DNA from: Clostridium sp. BJN0013
GTDB lineage: Bacteria > Bacillota > Clostridia > Clostridiales > Clostridiaceae
Reading direction: 5' to 3'
Length of the DNA stretch: 64,000 bases
Assembly: GCF_040939125.1 (NCBI RefSeq)
Contig: NZ_CP162495.1
Coordinates: 3,596,001-3,660,000 of the forward strand
The position numbers and the translations under genes were made by a program. Positions 7,782 through 16,715 of this stretch are shown piece after piece; within the stretch, counting starts at the first letter, position 1, and every line of letters begins with the position of its first letter. Below the pieces are notes generated by a model. The model was not told where the DNA came from, did no database searches, and worked only from the letters and a program-made list of their open reading frames with translations.

Positions 7782-8707
7782 AAATAGCCAAAAAGTATAT
7801 AGATCAAGGATATAATTCGGTATTTGTACTTAAAGTAGTTAAACTTGGAAGGTCAACATATTACTATAATTTAAGCGTAGAAGGCAGAGAAAAGGCTAGA
7901 CCTAAGGGTGGAAAGCCAAAAGGATACAGCATAAACGGAGATGGTGAAAAAGTATGCGATGATCAGATTAAGGAATTTATTCTGGAGGCCATTGACGGGG
8001 ATGCTATTAACTATGGATATAGAAAAATAACTTATCATTTAAAAAAATATTATAATCTTGTGATTAATCATAAGAAGGTTTATCGGCTTTGCAAGGAGCT
8101 TAGAATACTTAAAGACCAGAGAATAATTAAAGCTAAAATAAAGAGAAATATTGCGGTTAACAGAACTATAACAGGCTCAAATCAACTATGGGAAATGGAT
8201 ATAAAATATGGCTACATAGAAGGTGAAGATAAATTCTTCTACTTACTAAATTTAATTGATATCTTTGATAGGAGCATTATAGATTACCACATGGGTTTAC
8301 ACTGTGAGGCTAAAAATGCTACAGCACTACTTAGAAAGTGCTTAATAAAAAGAAACTTGTTTGAGGAAGGCTCTAAAAAGCCAGTAATAAGAACAGACAA
8401 CGGACCTCAGTTTATAAGTCATAAATTTGATGAATGCTGTGAAGAACTTAAAATTGAACATGAGAGAATACCAGTGAAGACGCCAAATAAAAACGCACAT
8501 GTAGAATCATTTCACAGAATACTTGAGGATGAGTGTTTAAAAATTAATGAATTTCAAAGCTATGTGAAAGCATACAAAATAGTAAATGAATTTATGGAAT
8601 TCTACAATAATAGGAGATTACATTCAAGTTTAAGATTTATGGCTCCACATGAATTTTATAACCTTTATTTTGGAGAAAACCTAACAAATATTCAAATAAG
8701 GGCCTAA
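7754..8707 (+). CDS. IS3-family transposase OrfB (DDE integrase)
   Basis: 317 codons in the -1 frame, entered after the A_AAA_AAA slippage. The reading starts IKPSIKEKVEIAKKYIDQGY, an HTH_21-like region. The rve core follows with the three acidic residues: Asp in LWEMDIKYGY, Asp in IRTDNGPQF and Glu in HVESFHRILEDE. It cuts and joins DNA as the OrfAB fusion. An internal ATG at 8060 gives only the catalytic part and is probably not the true start. Confidence 0.88.
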   Translation: MKPSIKEKVEIAKKYIDQGYNSVFVLKVVKLGRSTYYYNLSVEGREKARPKGGKPKGYSINGDGEKVCDDQIKEFILEAIDGDAINYGYRKITYHLKKYYNLVINHKKVYRLCKELRILKDQRIIKAKIKRNIAVNRTITGSNQLWEMDIKYGYIEGEDKFFYLLNLIDIFDRSIIDYHMGLHCEAKNATALLRKCLIKRNLFEEGSKKPVIRTDNGPQFISHKFDECCEELKIEHERIPVKTPNKNAHVESFHRILEDECLKINEFQSYVKAYKIVNEFMEFYNNRRLHSSLRFMAPHEFYNLYFGENLTNIQIRA

Positions 8708-8730
8708 ATTTAAGAGAAATGAAGAATTTA

Positions 8731-9447
8731 TTAGATTCTGTCCAAAACGAAGGGGTTAATCCGTAATAAACCTTTCTGACCTACAGTAGATAGCCATTTA
8801 TGTACTTCATGTTTTGCTAAGGTATAATTTAACACTCTTATATCTAAATCATTTGCATAGAATTGCGTATATGAATCTAATTCAGTCATATTAGGTACTT
8901 TCACACCATTCTCAGTTTTCCTTATCCACTGCTCTTCAGAATATTGGGGTCTATTATCTACTTGCATTGCCATTCCCTCATCAAACCACACTGGAATCTT
9001 TGAACATTTGATCTTATCAATTCTATATGCTAATTCGCTGTGAGTAAGTTCATGGGAAATTACGTTAGTATTTAACCCGTCTGGTCCTAAAATTATATAA
9101 GTTTCTACTATAGTTTTTTGTGTAGCACTTGTCCTATTTTCAACGCCAAATTTTTTTAGAGCTGTTGTATCTTTACTAATTATAAAGATAGGGTTAGCAT
9201 TAAAGCTTCCATATAATTGAGCCACAATATCTTTAGATTTAGAAATATCATTCAATATATTACTTATATCTCCATCAGTAATATCACGTTGTATATAAAT
9301 ATTTTTAGTTACCTCCTTAAAATTTGACAAACTTACCGTATAACAGTTTAATGCATAGACAACTGATCGATTTGATAATATAAAAAATAGAGAAAGAATT
9401 GTCATAAGCACTATAGAACTCATAATAACAATTTTCCTCTTTTTCAC
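8731..9447 (-). pseudogene. Membrane-anchored gluzincin-type metallopeptidase, cut by IS
   Basis: The N-terminus is a single membrane anchor or signal (KIVIMSSIVLMTILSLFFIL). Near residue 135 is SHELTHSE, the HExxH zinc site, and about 25 residues on is VWFDEGMAM with the third ligand Glu, the layout of gluzincin (MA clan) peptidases. The genuine frame ends at 8764, where the IS3-family copy begins; the last residues NPFVLDRI are encoded by the IS end. The lost 22 codons lie at 7310-7382. The active site is intact, so a slightly altered protein could still be made. GGAGG is placed upstream of the ATG. Confidence 0.75.
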
Positions 9448-9494
9448 AAGTAAGTACCTCCCTATAGTTTATTTTAACCATATTCTACTATTTA

Positions 9495-10001
9495 CTAAAA
9501 ATAGTTAACAAAAATGTTCTCTTTAAATTTACCCCTTTGATTACTATATAAAACATTTATAGTGATCAAATTTGCTGGTATTCCACCTCTAACTCCCCAA
9601 TTTTCTAAAGGTGGTTCGTTAATAACTATTGATATAGCATTGCCATCTATGCAGCGGTTTATTTTCAAATTATTTACGATTTCCTTTAATGGGTAAATTG
9701 CAATTACTATTGTATCATCGTCATAATTAGGAAGTACATTCAATGCCCTTATAAATTCACCTTTAATTATATTAAGATTTATTTCTTTCATTAACTTAAT
9801 TTGCTGTTTCAATTTACCTGTATCCTTCATTGGTTTTGGTTTTCGGTCAGACATATCAAATGATGCCCATTGACTAATTTTCTCCCAGTAAGGCTGAATA
9901 GCATATTTATCCCATAATACCTCATAATCTGCACGTTTTTTTTCCATTTCTAAAATATAGCCCTCCAAATTTTCATAAACTGCTATTATTTCTAACTCCA
10001 T
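9495..10001 (-). CDS. Hypothetical protein, possibly DUF2268-related without the zinc site
   Basis: 168 residues. The N-terminal half is charged and helical (ILEMEKKRADYEVLWDKYAI), followed by ALNVLPNYDDDTIVIAIYPL and PPLENWGVRGGIPANLITIN. The YDDDTIVIA(I)Y block is also found in the decayed Zn-protease fragment at 550-750. This gene stops at KENIFVNYF, before any HExxH motif could occur, so it is either a truncated relative or a non-enzymatic one. AAGGAG precedes the ATG. It lies directly upstream of the disrupted metallopeptidase gene on the same strand, 48 nt apart. Confidence 0.5.
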   Translation of the reverse strand: MELEIIAVYENLEGYILEMEKKRADYEVLWDKYAIQPYWEKISQWASFDMSDRKPKPMKDTGKLKQQIKLMKEINLNIIKGEFIRALNVLPNYDDDTIVIAIYPLKEIVNNLKINRCIDGNAISIVINEPPLENWGVRGGIPANLITINVLYSNQRGKFKENIFVNYF

Positions 10002-10539
10002 TCTTTTCTCCTTCTAATAAATTTATAATTAGTTCGCGATTACTTACAACTGTATCTTGTTCTATATTCAAATACTATTAAACACCCTAGACTTATCACT
10101 AGTATCTATAACAAGTTCCACATGTTACTATAATAACGCTATATGTCTACATAATGCCACAAATACCTTAATTGCTATTAACTACATGGTATATAATTAT
10201 ATGTATTAAGTAAGGCACTAAAAATACCTTGAAACTATTTTAGATAGATCTGCGTTTTAATATATTTATATCAACTTCATGTTTTCCTGTTATTTCCTTT
10301 AAAACTTCTATACTTTCGCCAATATTCTCTGTATCCTTTGAAACAATTGATATTATATATTATTATTTTATTTCTAACAATTATTTTTAAAGCCATAATC
10401 TTTTGGTTTAAAATTATTAAATAAAAATATTTTTACTCTAATTACCAATATGTGAATCAACATATACTTGTTTTACCAGCTTTCATAATATATTAGTTCT
10501 TGAGGTATATTCATCATATATATGATATATGAAAATTGT
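10002..10539. other. 538-bp gap with a possible gene remnant
   Basis: Mostly AT-rich. On the minus strand 10240-10350 reads SKDTENIGESIEVLKEITGK and on to NILKRRSI and a stop, which looks like the C-terminus of a protein without its beginning; I cannot assign a family. Nothing else is visible. Confidence 0.3.
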
Positions 10540-11811
10540 TTATCTACATCTATTATGTAAGTTATTTCTGTAATTTTTTATTACTTTATTAATAATAACT
10601 CCGGTAAGAATTATCACTGGATATAATATAGCCCAACCTGAAAAAATAAATATAAAAGCTGTTGTAACTAATGAAATAAGACTAATCATAAATTTTTTCT
10701 TGTTATCTTTAAATAATGCAACTCCAGCAGCACATCCAGTTAGATATGTCAATATGAAAGTTGCATTAGGAATCTGTATTAGTTGAGTAAATGATACAAT
10801 CTTAAAATAGTATAGTGTGATTACTACAACAAAACATAGAAATAAAAATACAAGTCCACCTATTGGTGTGTGATACTTTTTTGAAACATATCCAAGAATT
10901 TCAGGTGCATCTTTATTTTTAGATAATGAAAAAGCTAATCTTGATGCAGTCCCAATATAAGATATTACGGTGGCAATACATATAAGTAAACTTGTAATTC
11001 CTATTATGATAGCTCCAGATGAACCAAAAATTTTGCGTGTTACAATAACTAAAGATGCTTGTGTTTCAATCCCGTAGCTATCAGTCCCTACAGTAACTAG
11101 AGACGTCATAAAATAGAGAACCCCTATAATTATAGCAGAAATCACAGTTGCTTTAATAATATCTTTCTCAGGATTGATAAATTCTTCAGACAAATGAGAA
11201 ACTGCTTCCCAACCAATGAAGCACCAAAATAAAATTGGAGATGCTTTTCCAATACCTGCAATACCATTAGGCATAAAAGGGGTAAAATTTACTGCTTTTA
11301 TATTTGGAATAGAACCAATTATGGCAAGAATAAGAATAGATATAATACTTATTACAACCGCCACTTGAATTCTTCCGGCTATATTCATACCCATGACATT
11401 AATAACTAGAGCGAAAATAAGGATTATGCAGGCAACAATGATTCTTGAATTTTGTGGCAAACCAAGAGCAAAACCTAAATAACCTCCGCCAGTTAAAGCT
11501 GCTACTGGAGCTCCTATAGGCACGGACATAAGAAAAAACCAACCAATAATTGTTCCTAATTTATCTCCAAATGCTTTAGTTACAAAATAAGACACACCAC
11601 CTACATTTGGATACTTTTGTGATAAAAAAGCCATACAAAGTGCAAGTGGAAGTACTAAAATCATCATTACTCCCCAATCTAATATAGATGCTGGGCCTGC
11701 AATCTCTGCTGCAATACCAGGGACTATAAGTACACCGGCCCCTAATACTGCTCCTATATAAAGTGCTATTGCTTGAGGCAGATTTATAGTTGCTTTAAAA
11801 TTGCTATTCAT
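10540..11811 (-). CDS. APC-family amino acid permease (YjeH-like exporter)
   Basis: 423 residues and about 12 membrane segments. The first helix carries the APC signature LYIGAVLGAGVLIVPGIAA, and FWCFIGWEAVSHLSEEFINP near residue 200 is the typical consensus after helix 5. The closest family I recognise is YjeH, an exporter of methionine and branched-chain amino acids, so the substrate is probably a neutral amino acid. The gene lies downstream of a MarR gene on the same strand. The 57-nt gap between them contains a near-perfect copy of the operator found in front of the MarR gene, so it is very likely controlled by that repressor. Confidence 0.82.
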   Translation of the reverse strand: MNSNFKATINLPQAIALYIGAVLGAGVLIVPGIAAEIAGPASILDWGVMMILVLPLALCMAFLSQKYPNVGGVSYFVTKAFGDKLGTIIGWFFLMSVPIGAPVAALTGGGYLGFALGLPQNSRIIVACIILIFALVINVMGMNIAGRIQVAVVISIISILILAIIGSIPNIKAVNFTPFMPNGIAGIGKASPILFWCFIGWEAVSHLSEEFINPEKDIIKATVISAIIIGVLYFMTSLVTVGTDSYGIETQASLVIVTRKIFGSSGAIIIGITSLLICIATVISYIGTASRLAFSLSKNKDAPEILGYVSKKYHTPIGGLVFLFLCFVVVITLYYFKIVSFTQLIQIPNATFILTYLTGCAAGVALFKDNKKKFMISLISLVTTAFIFIFSGWAILYPVIILTGVIINKVIKNYRNNLHNRCR

Positions 11812-11835
11812 ATAAAAACCTCTTTTTCCTGACTC

Positions 11836-11859
11836 AAATAGTTCGCCATCGAACTATTT
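11836..11859. promoter_or_regulatory. MarR operator upstream of the permease
   Basis: AAATAGTTCG-CCAT-CGAACTATTT is a perfect 10-bp inverted repeat, 25 nt before the permease start. Its core TAGTTC(G/A)CCATCGAACTA recurs at 12347-12364 before the MarR gene, with one base difference. Confidence 0.75.
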
Positions 11860-11868
11860 TTGCAAAAA

Positions 11869-12303
11869 TTATTGGGTAAAATTGTGTATTACCCGATCTA
11901 ATAATAAAAGTAATATTTCAACTTCCTCTTCAGTAAAATTTTTAAAAAATTCTTTAATTACATTTTGTGAAATATCTTTGAAGTCTTTTTTTATATTTAA
12001 TCCCTTTTCAGTTAAATCTATATAAGAGTATCTTTTATCTTCTAAATTTGATTCTTTAGTAACATATCCAGCTTTTAATAATCTGTCCACTAATTTAGTA
12101 ACTGTAGACTTTGAACGATCAATTCCTTCACTTATTTCTTTCATAGTTAATTTCCCATTGTTCTCATAGAGTATATCTAATATATTACCATGTGATACCA
12201 TAAGCCCTTCAATACCACGTTTTTTTAGTTCGCACTCAATATAATTAGAAACCTCATTTCTTATCTTTGAGATTTTAGATATGGCTAAATATTTATTCAT
12301 CAT
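11869..12303 (-). CDS. MarR-family transcriptional regulator (first)
   Basis: About 144 residues. The winged helix is clear: GKLTMKEISEGIDRSKSTVT as the helix-turn-helix, and KAGYVTKESNLEDKRYSYID as the wing with the conserved Asp-Lys-Arg. I placed the start at the ATG at 12303, which has AAGG 8 nt upstream. Two matching palindromes, one ahead of this gene and one ahead of the permease, suggest it represses both itself and the amino acid exporter until an effector binds. Confidence 0.82.
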   Translation of the reverse strand: MMNKYLAISKISKIRNEVSNYIECELKKRGIEGLMVSHGNILDILYENNGKLTMKEISEGIDRSKSTVTKLVDRLLKAGYVTKESNLEDKRYSYIDLTEKGLNIKKDFKDISQNVIKEFFKNFTEEEVEILLLLLDRVIHNFTQ

Positions 12304-12346
12304 AAACAATACCTTCACTTTTGTAATTTAATTGTTACTATAAATA

Positions 12347-12364
12347 TAGTTCACCATCGAACTA
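12347..12364. promoter_or_regulatory. MarR operator upstream of marR
   Basis: TAGTTCACCATCGAACTA, the same site as at 11839-11856 except for one base. It lies 44 nt before the MarR start and is the probable autoregulatory site. Confidence 0.7.
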
Positions 12365-12569
12365 TTGTCAAGTTACTTCCTTATTTTTTTAAAATTTTTT
12401 AAAAAATCATAATTTATTTAATATTACTGCAATACAAAAAGTTCCATTCGATTTATTTGTTAAAGGCATTAATTCATCAAGCTTTTTTTATTATTAATTT
12501 CATTACGAAAAAGCGTATATGAAACCTCGTTCGGCTCGCCTCCACCACTCAAATCCACAATACATATAA

Positions 12570-12706
12570 CCGTACTGAAACCCGAGGCCACTGAAAAAGT
12601 ATTAATTTCTTAAAAATCACATCCTTCAAACCCGCATTGCTACGTTGTGATTTTGTTGAAAAAAGGACTTTTTCAGTGGCCTCCTGAAACCCAGTACGGT
12701 TTTTTA
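12570..12706. terminator. Terminator hairpin split by a MITE
   Basis: CCGTACT (12570-12576) and AGTACGG followed by TTTTTTA (12693-12706) are the arms of one stem-loop with loop GAAACCC. They are now separated by a 100-bp inserted element and one copy of its 9-bp target duplication. The U run is on the plus strand; on the minus strand it lies beyond the end of the DHA2 transporter gene. Confidence 0.65.
12584..12683. mobile_element. 100-bp MITE with 17-bp perfect terminal repeats
   Basis: GAGGCCACTGAAAAAGT (12584-12600) is exactly repeated in inverted form at 12667-12683. The flanks show a 9-bp target duplication CTGAAACCC (12575-12583 and 12684-12692). There is no coding capacity. The parent transposase is not in the window; the ends resemble those of some larger transposons, but I cannot name the family with confidence. 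Confidence 0.85.
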
Positions 12707-12833
12707 CTTTTTTATAATAAAATGAAGATATGATTACCAAACATGGTGGCAGTGTAAATCTACCAAATTAATACTTTGCCTAATAAGAATGTTCCGACGT
12801 AACTGTTATTCTAAATCAATTTCATTATATATA

Positions 12834-14270
12834 TTAAAAATACTCTTCATCTAACCCTTTATCTGTCATAGAATGAGGAAGTAAAAATACAAGAACAAGT
12901 GCCACTACTAAAATAAGAATTCCAAAATAATAAGTATCCCTCTGTGCAAGGAGGTAAATACTCTTCACACCCAGATGTGTGTTTTTATTATAAACTAACT
13001 GACGAGATGTTAAGATAACGCTACTAGATGCAACTCCCATTGTTTGTCCAAAATTACGCATGGTTGCTAGCATTCCGGAAGCGACACCAGCATGTTTCCT
13101 AGGGGCTGAATTTAAAATAGCTGTATTAATGGAAGAAACACTTAGGCCATTTCCAATTCCCATAGCAATCAATGTAAGAATCACCATAGCATAATTGGAG
13201 GATTCTTTTAATGAACTCATAATTAGACAACTGGCACAGATGAAAATCAATCCAATACCCGATGGTAAACGTGTTCCATGTTTATCAGTCATACTTCCTC
13301 CAACAGGAGACATTACCATCATAGCAATTGGTGATGACAACATTATTAATCCTGACTCATCCGATTGTAATGATAGTATATTTATTAAATAGAATGGCAC
13401 CAAGTAGGTAATTAATTGTTGTACTAGATACGAAAGCATACAAACCACATTTGCCATAGAAAATGTTTTGTTTTCAAACAACTTCAAAGACATCAACGGT
13501 GATTCTATACGTTTTTCACGCATGATGAATGCATTCAATCCTGACATGCTTAAAAGCATACATCCTAAAAAATAAACTGATTTCCATCCCCAGTTATTGC
13601 TAAAATTAAGTCCTACTGAAAAAGCACCTACTGATATTGCAAATAAATCCGCACCAAGCCAGTCCATACTTTTACCTTCAGAAGTCTCCGTGCTGTCATC
13701 TGACATAACAAAACAGGTTGAAACAAAGCCAAAAATACAGAATGGTACATTAAAATAGAAAATGGCATGCCACGAAAAATGAGTTAACAAAAAGCCGCCA
13801 ATTGTAGGCCCTGCAGCCAACCCTATGGAAATAAATACAGAATTCATACCGAGAGCTTTACCGCGTTCCCTTGAATCAAAAGTTCGACTAACAATTGCCT
13901 GTGTAATAGAAACCATAATGCTATACCCAACTCCCTGTAAACATCTAAAAAAAATCAATACTCCTAAATTTACTGACAATAATGGTGCTGCAATACACAC
14001 TACTCCAAAAAATAAAAAACCAGTTTTAAACTGTCGTTTGTATCCATAAAGTTCTGCCGTGCGCCCCAAAATCAGCAGGGTACAGCATGGTATCAATGAG
14101 TATACTAGTGCTAGCCAGCTGACGTTGTTCTGACTCACACCAAATTCTTTTGCCAATGTTGGAAGCGCAAGATTCAAACTGTTTATAGAAAATGATACAA
14201 CTAGATTGGCCATGCCAGTCACTGCAAAGATCATCCATCTTTTATATTTGTTTTCATGAGTTTCATTCAT
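12834..14270 (-). CDS. MFS drug efflux transporter, DHA2 (14-helix) type
   Basis: 478 residues and about 14 membrane segments. It shows the MFS motifs of the QacA/EmrB group: the SWLALVYSLIPCCTLLILGR region, RCLQGVGYSIMVSITQAIVS (motif C-like), and SRTFDSRERGKALGM. Such pumps export cationic or hydrophobic compounds by proton exchange. AGGAG about 10 nt before this ATG sets the start. It is divergent from a LysR-type gene at 14402, the usual layout for a locally regulated pump, but that regulator is now interrupted by an IS. Confidence 0.85.
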   Translation of the reverse strand: MNETHENKYKRWMIFAVTGMANLVVSFSINSLNLALPTLAKEFGVSQNNVSWLALVYSLIPCCTLLILGRTAELYGYKRQFKTGFLFFGVVCIAAPLLSVNLGVLIFFRCLQGVGYSIMVSITQAIVSRTFDSRERGKALGMNSVFISIGLAAGPTIGGFLLTHFSWHAIFYFNVPFCIFGFVSTCFVMSDDSTETSEGKSMDWLGADLFAISVGAFSVGLNFSNNWGWKSVYFLGCMLLSMSGLNAFIMREKRIESPLMSLKLFENKTFSMANVVCMLSYLVQQLITYLVPFYLINILSLQSDESGLIMLSSPIAMMVMSPVGGSMTDKHGTRLPSGIGLIFICASCLIMSSLKESSNYAMVILTLIAMGIGNGLSVSSINTAILNSAPRKHAGVASGMLATMRNFGQTMGVASSSVILTSRQLVYNKNTHLGVKSIYLLAQRDTYYFGILILVVALVLVFLLPHSMTDKGLDEEYF

Positions 14271-14366
14271 TTCAACACATCTCCTTTCACTCTGTTTCCC
14301 TGGCACTATCTTGACTTATTATAATACGTGTGTTAGTATTTGTTAAATGAATTTTATAAATACTAT

Positions 14367-14386
14367 TAATTCGTTTATCGAATAAT
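14367..14386. promoter_or_regulatory. Palindrome in the LysR/DHA2 divergent region
   Basis: ATTCG-TTTAT-CGAAT (14369-14383) with flanking TTA/TAA is a 15-bp T-N11-A type dyad, the form bound by LysR regulators. It lies 18 nt before the LysR start and ~100 nt from the efflux gene start. Confidence 0.5.
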
Positions 14387-14401
14387 AAAAGGAGTTTTAA
14401 A

Positions 14402-14802
14402 ATGAACACACAGAACTTAAAGACTTTTCTTATACTCTCAAAGTTAAGAAATTTTTCACTTACAGCCGAAAAATTATTTGTAGCACAATCAACTGTCACA
14501 AACCGCATTGCCGAATTAGAAAAAGAAATAGGTAAGAAATTATTCATTCGAGATAAAAAACATATAAAACTGACTTCCGAAGGTATTCTATTCAAAAAAT
14601 ATGCAAAAAGAATTCTGGAATTAGAGAAAAACGCCATACAAGAAATGACTCAAGCAGATTTTTATAAAAACACACTTCGAATTGGAAGTACCAATACTAT
14701 TTATGAATGTCATTTATATCCCATTATCCATTCTTTTCTACTCTCTAGTCGCGACACATCAGTCAAAGTAATACTTGATCATTCGCAGGACCTACTGCAA
14801 AT
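14402..14802 (+). pseudogene. LysR-family regulator, N-terminal part (IS-disrupted)
   Basis: The first 133 codons. The helix-turn-helix is intact: MNTQNLKTFLILSKLRNFSL, then AEKLFVAQSTVTNRIAELEK. The reading continues into the effector domain (LRIGSTNTIYECHLYPII) until LDHSQDLLQ, where the IS3-family copy 2 interrupts it. Removing the element and one AAAT gives DLLQ-MLEDQLLDVV with no loss of frame. AAAGGAG precedes the ATG. It would have controlled the divergent DHA2 pump. The present product is a DNA-binding half followed by IS-encoded residues. Confidence 0.85.
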
Positions 14803-14858
14803 CGGATTAACCCCTTCGTTTTGGACAGAATCTAATAAATTCTTCATTTCTCTTAAAT

Positions 14859-15812
14859 TTAGGCCCTTATTTGAATATTTGTTAGGTTTTCTCCAAAATA
14901 AAGGTTATAAAATTCATGTGGAGCCATAAATCTTAAACTTGAATGTAATCTCCTATTATTGTAGAATTCCATAAATTCATTTACTATTTTGTATGCTTTC
15001 ACATAGCTTTGAAATTCATTAATTTTTAAACACTCATCCTCAAGTATTCTGTGAAATGATTCTACATGTGCGTTTTTATTTGGCGTCTTCACTGGTATTC
15101 TCTCATGTTCAATTTTAAGTTCTTCACAGCATTCATCAAATTTATGACTTATAAACTGAGGTCCGTTGTCTGTTCTTATTACTGGCTTTTTAGAGCCTTC
15201 CTCAAACAAGTTTCTTTTTATTAAGCACTTTCTAAGTAGTGCTGTAGCATTTTTAGCCTCACAGTGTAAACCCATGTGGTAATCTATAATGCTCCTATCA
15301 AAGATATCAATTAAATTTAGTAAGTAGAAGAATTTATCTTCACCTTCTATGTAGCCATATTTTATATCCATTTCCCATAGTTGATTTGAGCCTGTTATAG
15401 TTCTGTTAACCGCAATATTTCTCTTTATTTTAGCTTTAATTATTCTCTGGTCTTTAAGTATTCTAAGCTCCTTGCAAAGCCGATAAACCTTCTTATGATT
15501 AATCACAAGATTATAATATTTTTTTAAATGATAAGTTATTTTTCTATATCCATAGTTAATAGCATCCCCGTCAATGGCCTCCAGAATAAATTCCTTAATC
15601 TGATCATCGCATACTTTTTCACCATCTCCGTTTATGCTGTATCCTTTTGGCTTTCCACCCTTAGGTCTAGCCTTTTCTCTGCCTTCTACGCTTAAATTAT
15701 AGTAATATGTTGACCTTCCAAGTTTAACTACTTTAAGTACAAATACCGAATTATATCCTTGATCTATATACTTTTTGGCTATTTCTACTTTTTCTTTAAT
15801 TGAGGGTTTGAT
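14859..15812 (-). CDS. IS3-family transposase OrfB, copy 2
   Basis: Same sequence as the OrfB at 7754-8707, with the complete DDE triad (MDIKYG, RTDNGPQF, VESFHRILE). It is entered by -1 slippage at the A7 heptamer complementary to 15812-15818. Confidence 0.87.
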   Translation of the reverse strand: MKPSIKEKVEIAKKYIDQGYNSVFVLKVVKLGRSTYYYNLSVEGREKARPKGGKPKGYSINGDGEKVCDDQIKEFILEAIDGDAINYGYRKITYHLKKYYNLVINHKKVYRLCKELRILKDQRIIKAKIKRNIAVNRTITGSNQLWEMDIKYGYIEGEDKFFYLLNLIDIFDRSIIDYHMGLHCEAKNATALLRKCLIKRNLFEEGSKKPVIRTDNGPQFISHKFDECCEELKIEHERIPVKTPNKNAHVESFHRILEDECLKINEFQSYVKAYKIVNEFMEFYNNRRLHSSLRFMAPHEFYNLYFGENLTNIQIRA

Positions 15813-16108
15813 TTTTTTATTAAGTCTCTAAGAATTGCTATTTCTAAATCTTTTTCTCCTAACAATTTTTTTAGCTGATCATTCTCTTTTGTTACCTCTG
15901 TTAACTCATTTTCAAGTTCTTTTTCTCCCTCAACTAAAGCTTTTCTACCAGGCTTAACTTTAATCTCATCCTTAGAATTCTTTATCCACGTAAATATAGT
16001 TGATTTTGAGATCCCATGTCTTCTTGATACCAGTGAAACATTTCCTACTTCTTTCACTTCTCTTAATACCTCTTCTTTTAATTCTTTCGTATAACTTTTT
16101 CCTTTCAT
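15785..16108 (-). CDS. IS3-family transposase OrfA, copy 2
   Basis: 107 residues, identical to OrfA of copy 1, with the helix-turn-helix and coiled coil; GGAGGT ribosome site intact. Confidence 0.88.
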   Translation of the reverse strand: MKGKSYTKELKEEVLREVKEVGNVSLVSRRHGISKSTIFTWIKNSKDEIKVKPGRKALVEGEKELENELTEVTKENDQLKKLLGEKDLEIAILRDLIKKSNPQLKKK

Positions 16109-16187
16109 AGTTTACCTCCAATCACTTTCTACATTATAATAAATATAGATGTAATCGTCCAAACCTATTTAGGGGCTTAAGAGAAAT

Positions 16188-16641
16188 GTTAGAAGACCAA
16201 CTACTGGATGTAGTTTTTTCCTACATATTTTATAAAAAGGCTGGATATCAATGTATTCCTTTTGTTTCAGATAAGCTGCTTCTCGTTACCAGTCCTAAAA
16301 ATAATTCCTTTGTAAATGGCATCTATAAGAATGATTTGTTAAAAATAGATTATCTCATGTGTGATCTTATATTACAAGAAACAGGACAATTTATACGTAC
16401 ACTATTTCCACCTTATTATCAATTTCTATTTGAGATTGATAACAGCACAAAGCTCGTGCAGTATTTACTTGACGGTATAGGTTATAGTTTTTTGCCCAAA
16501 AGCATCGTTAAATCCCATATAGAAAATAATTCCCTGATTTACATACCCTTAATTGATTTTGACGCACCTCAAATAAACAGTTATTTTATTTATAGGACTA
16601 ATAACCACCCGGTACAAAAATTTTTATCTCAGCTTTGTTAG
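16188..16641 (+). pseudogene. LysR-family regulator, C-terminal effector domain
   Basis: 151 codons continuing the LysR gene beyond the IS3-family copy: LEDQLLDVVFSYIFYKKAGY and CIPFVSDKLLLVTSPKN, then LVQYLLDGIGYSFLPKSIV. These match the second half of a LysR substrate-binding domain. With the first part it would give a protein of about 285 residues, normal for the family. On its own it has no ribosome site or DNA-binding domain. Confidence 0.8.
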
Positions 16642-16715
16642 CACCTTTCAAAATATAAAATGAGACTGAATCATGTGGGTTCGTAACTTCACATAATTCT
16701 TATTTGAACTATAAT

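Larger units (their letters stand above)
7383..8763 (+). mobile_element. IS3-family insertion sequence, copy 1 (1381 bp)
   Basis: The ends are CTCTTAAGCCCCTAAATAGG and, at the other end, GGGGTTAATCCG. They were defined by comparing three copies in the window (also 14803-16183 and 56019-57399, both inverted). It is flanked by a 4-bp target duplication TAAT (7379-7382 and 8764-8767). The element carries orfA and orfB joined by a frameshift signal. Imperfect terminal inverted repeats contain TTTGGAC at both ends. It interrupts a metallopeptidase gene. Confidence 0.93.
14803..16183 (-). mobile_element. IS3-family insertion sequence, copy 2 (1381 bp)
   Basis: As far as I compared them it is identical to copy 1 but inverted. 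It is flanked by a 4-bp duplication AAAT (14799-14802 and 16184-16187). It interrupts the LysR gene. Copies 1 and 2 form a 1.4-kb inverted repeat 6 kb apart. Confidence 0.93.

Noticed and set aside
12549-12740. Minus-strand open frame of 63 codons
   Set aside because: It runs through both arms of the MITE and the split terminator and has no ribosome site.
14859-14929. LysR reading frame continuing to 14929
   Set aside because: The codons after 14802 are IS-encoded; the true continuation is at 16188.
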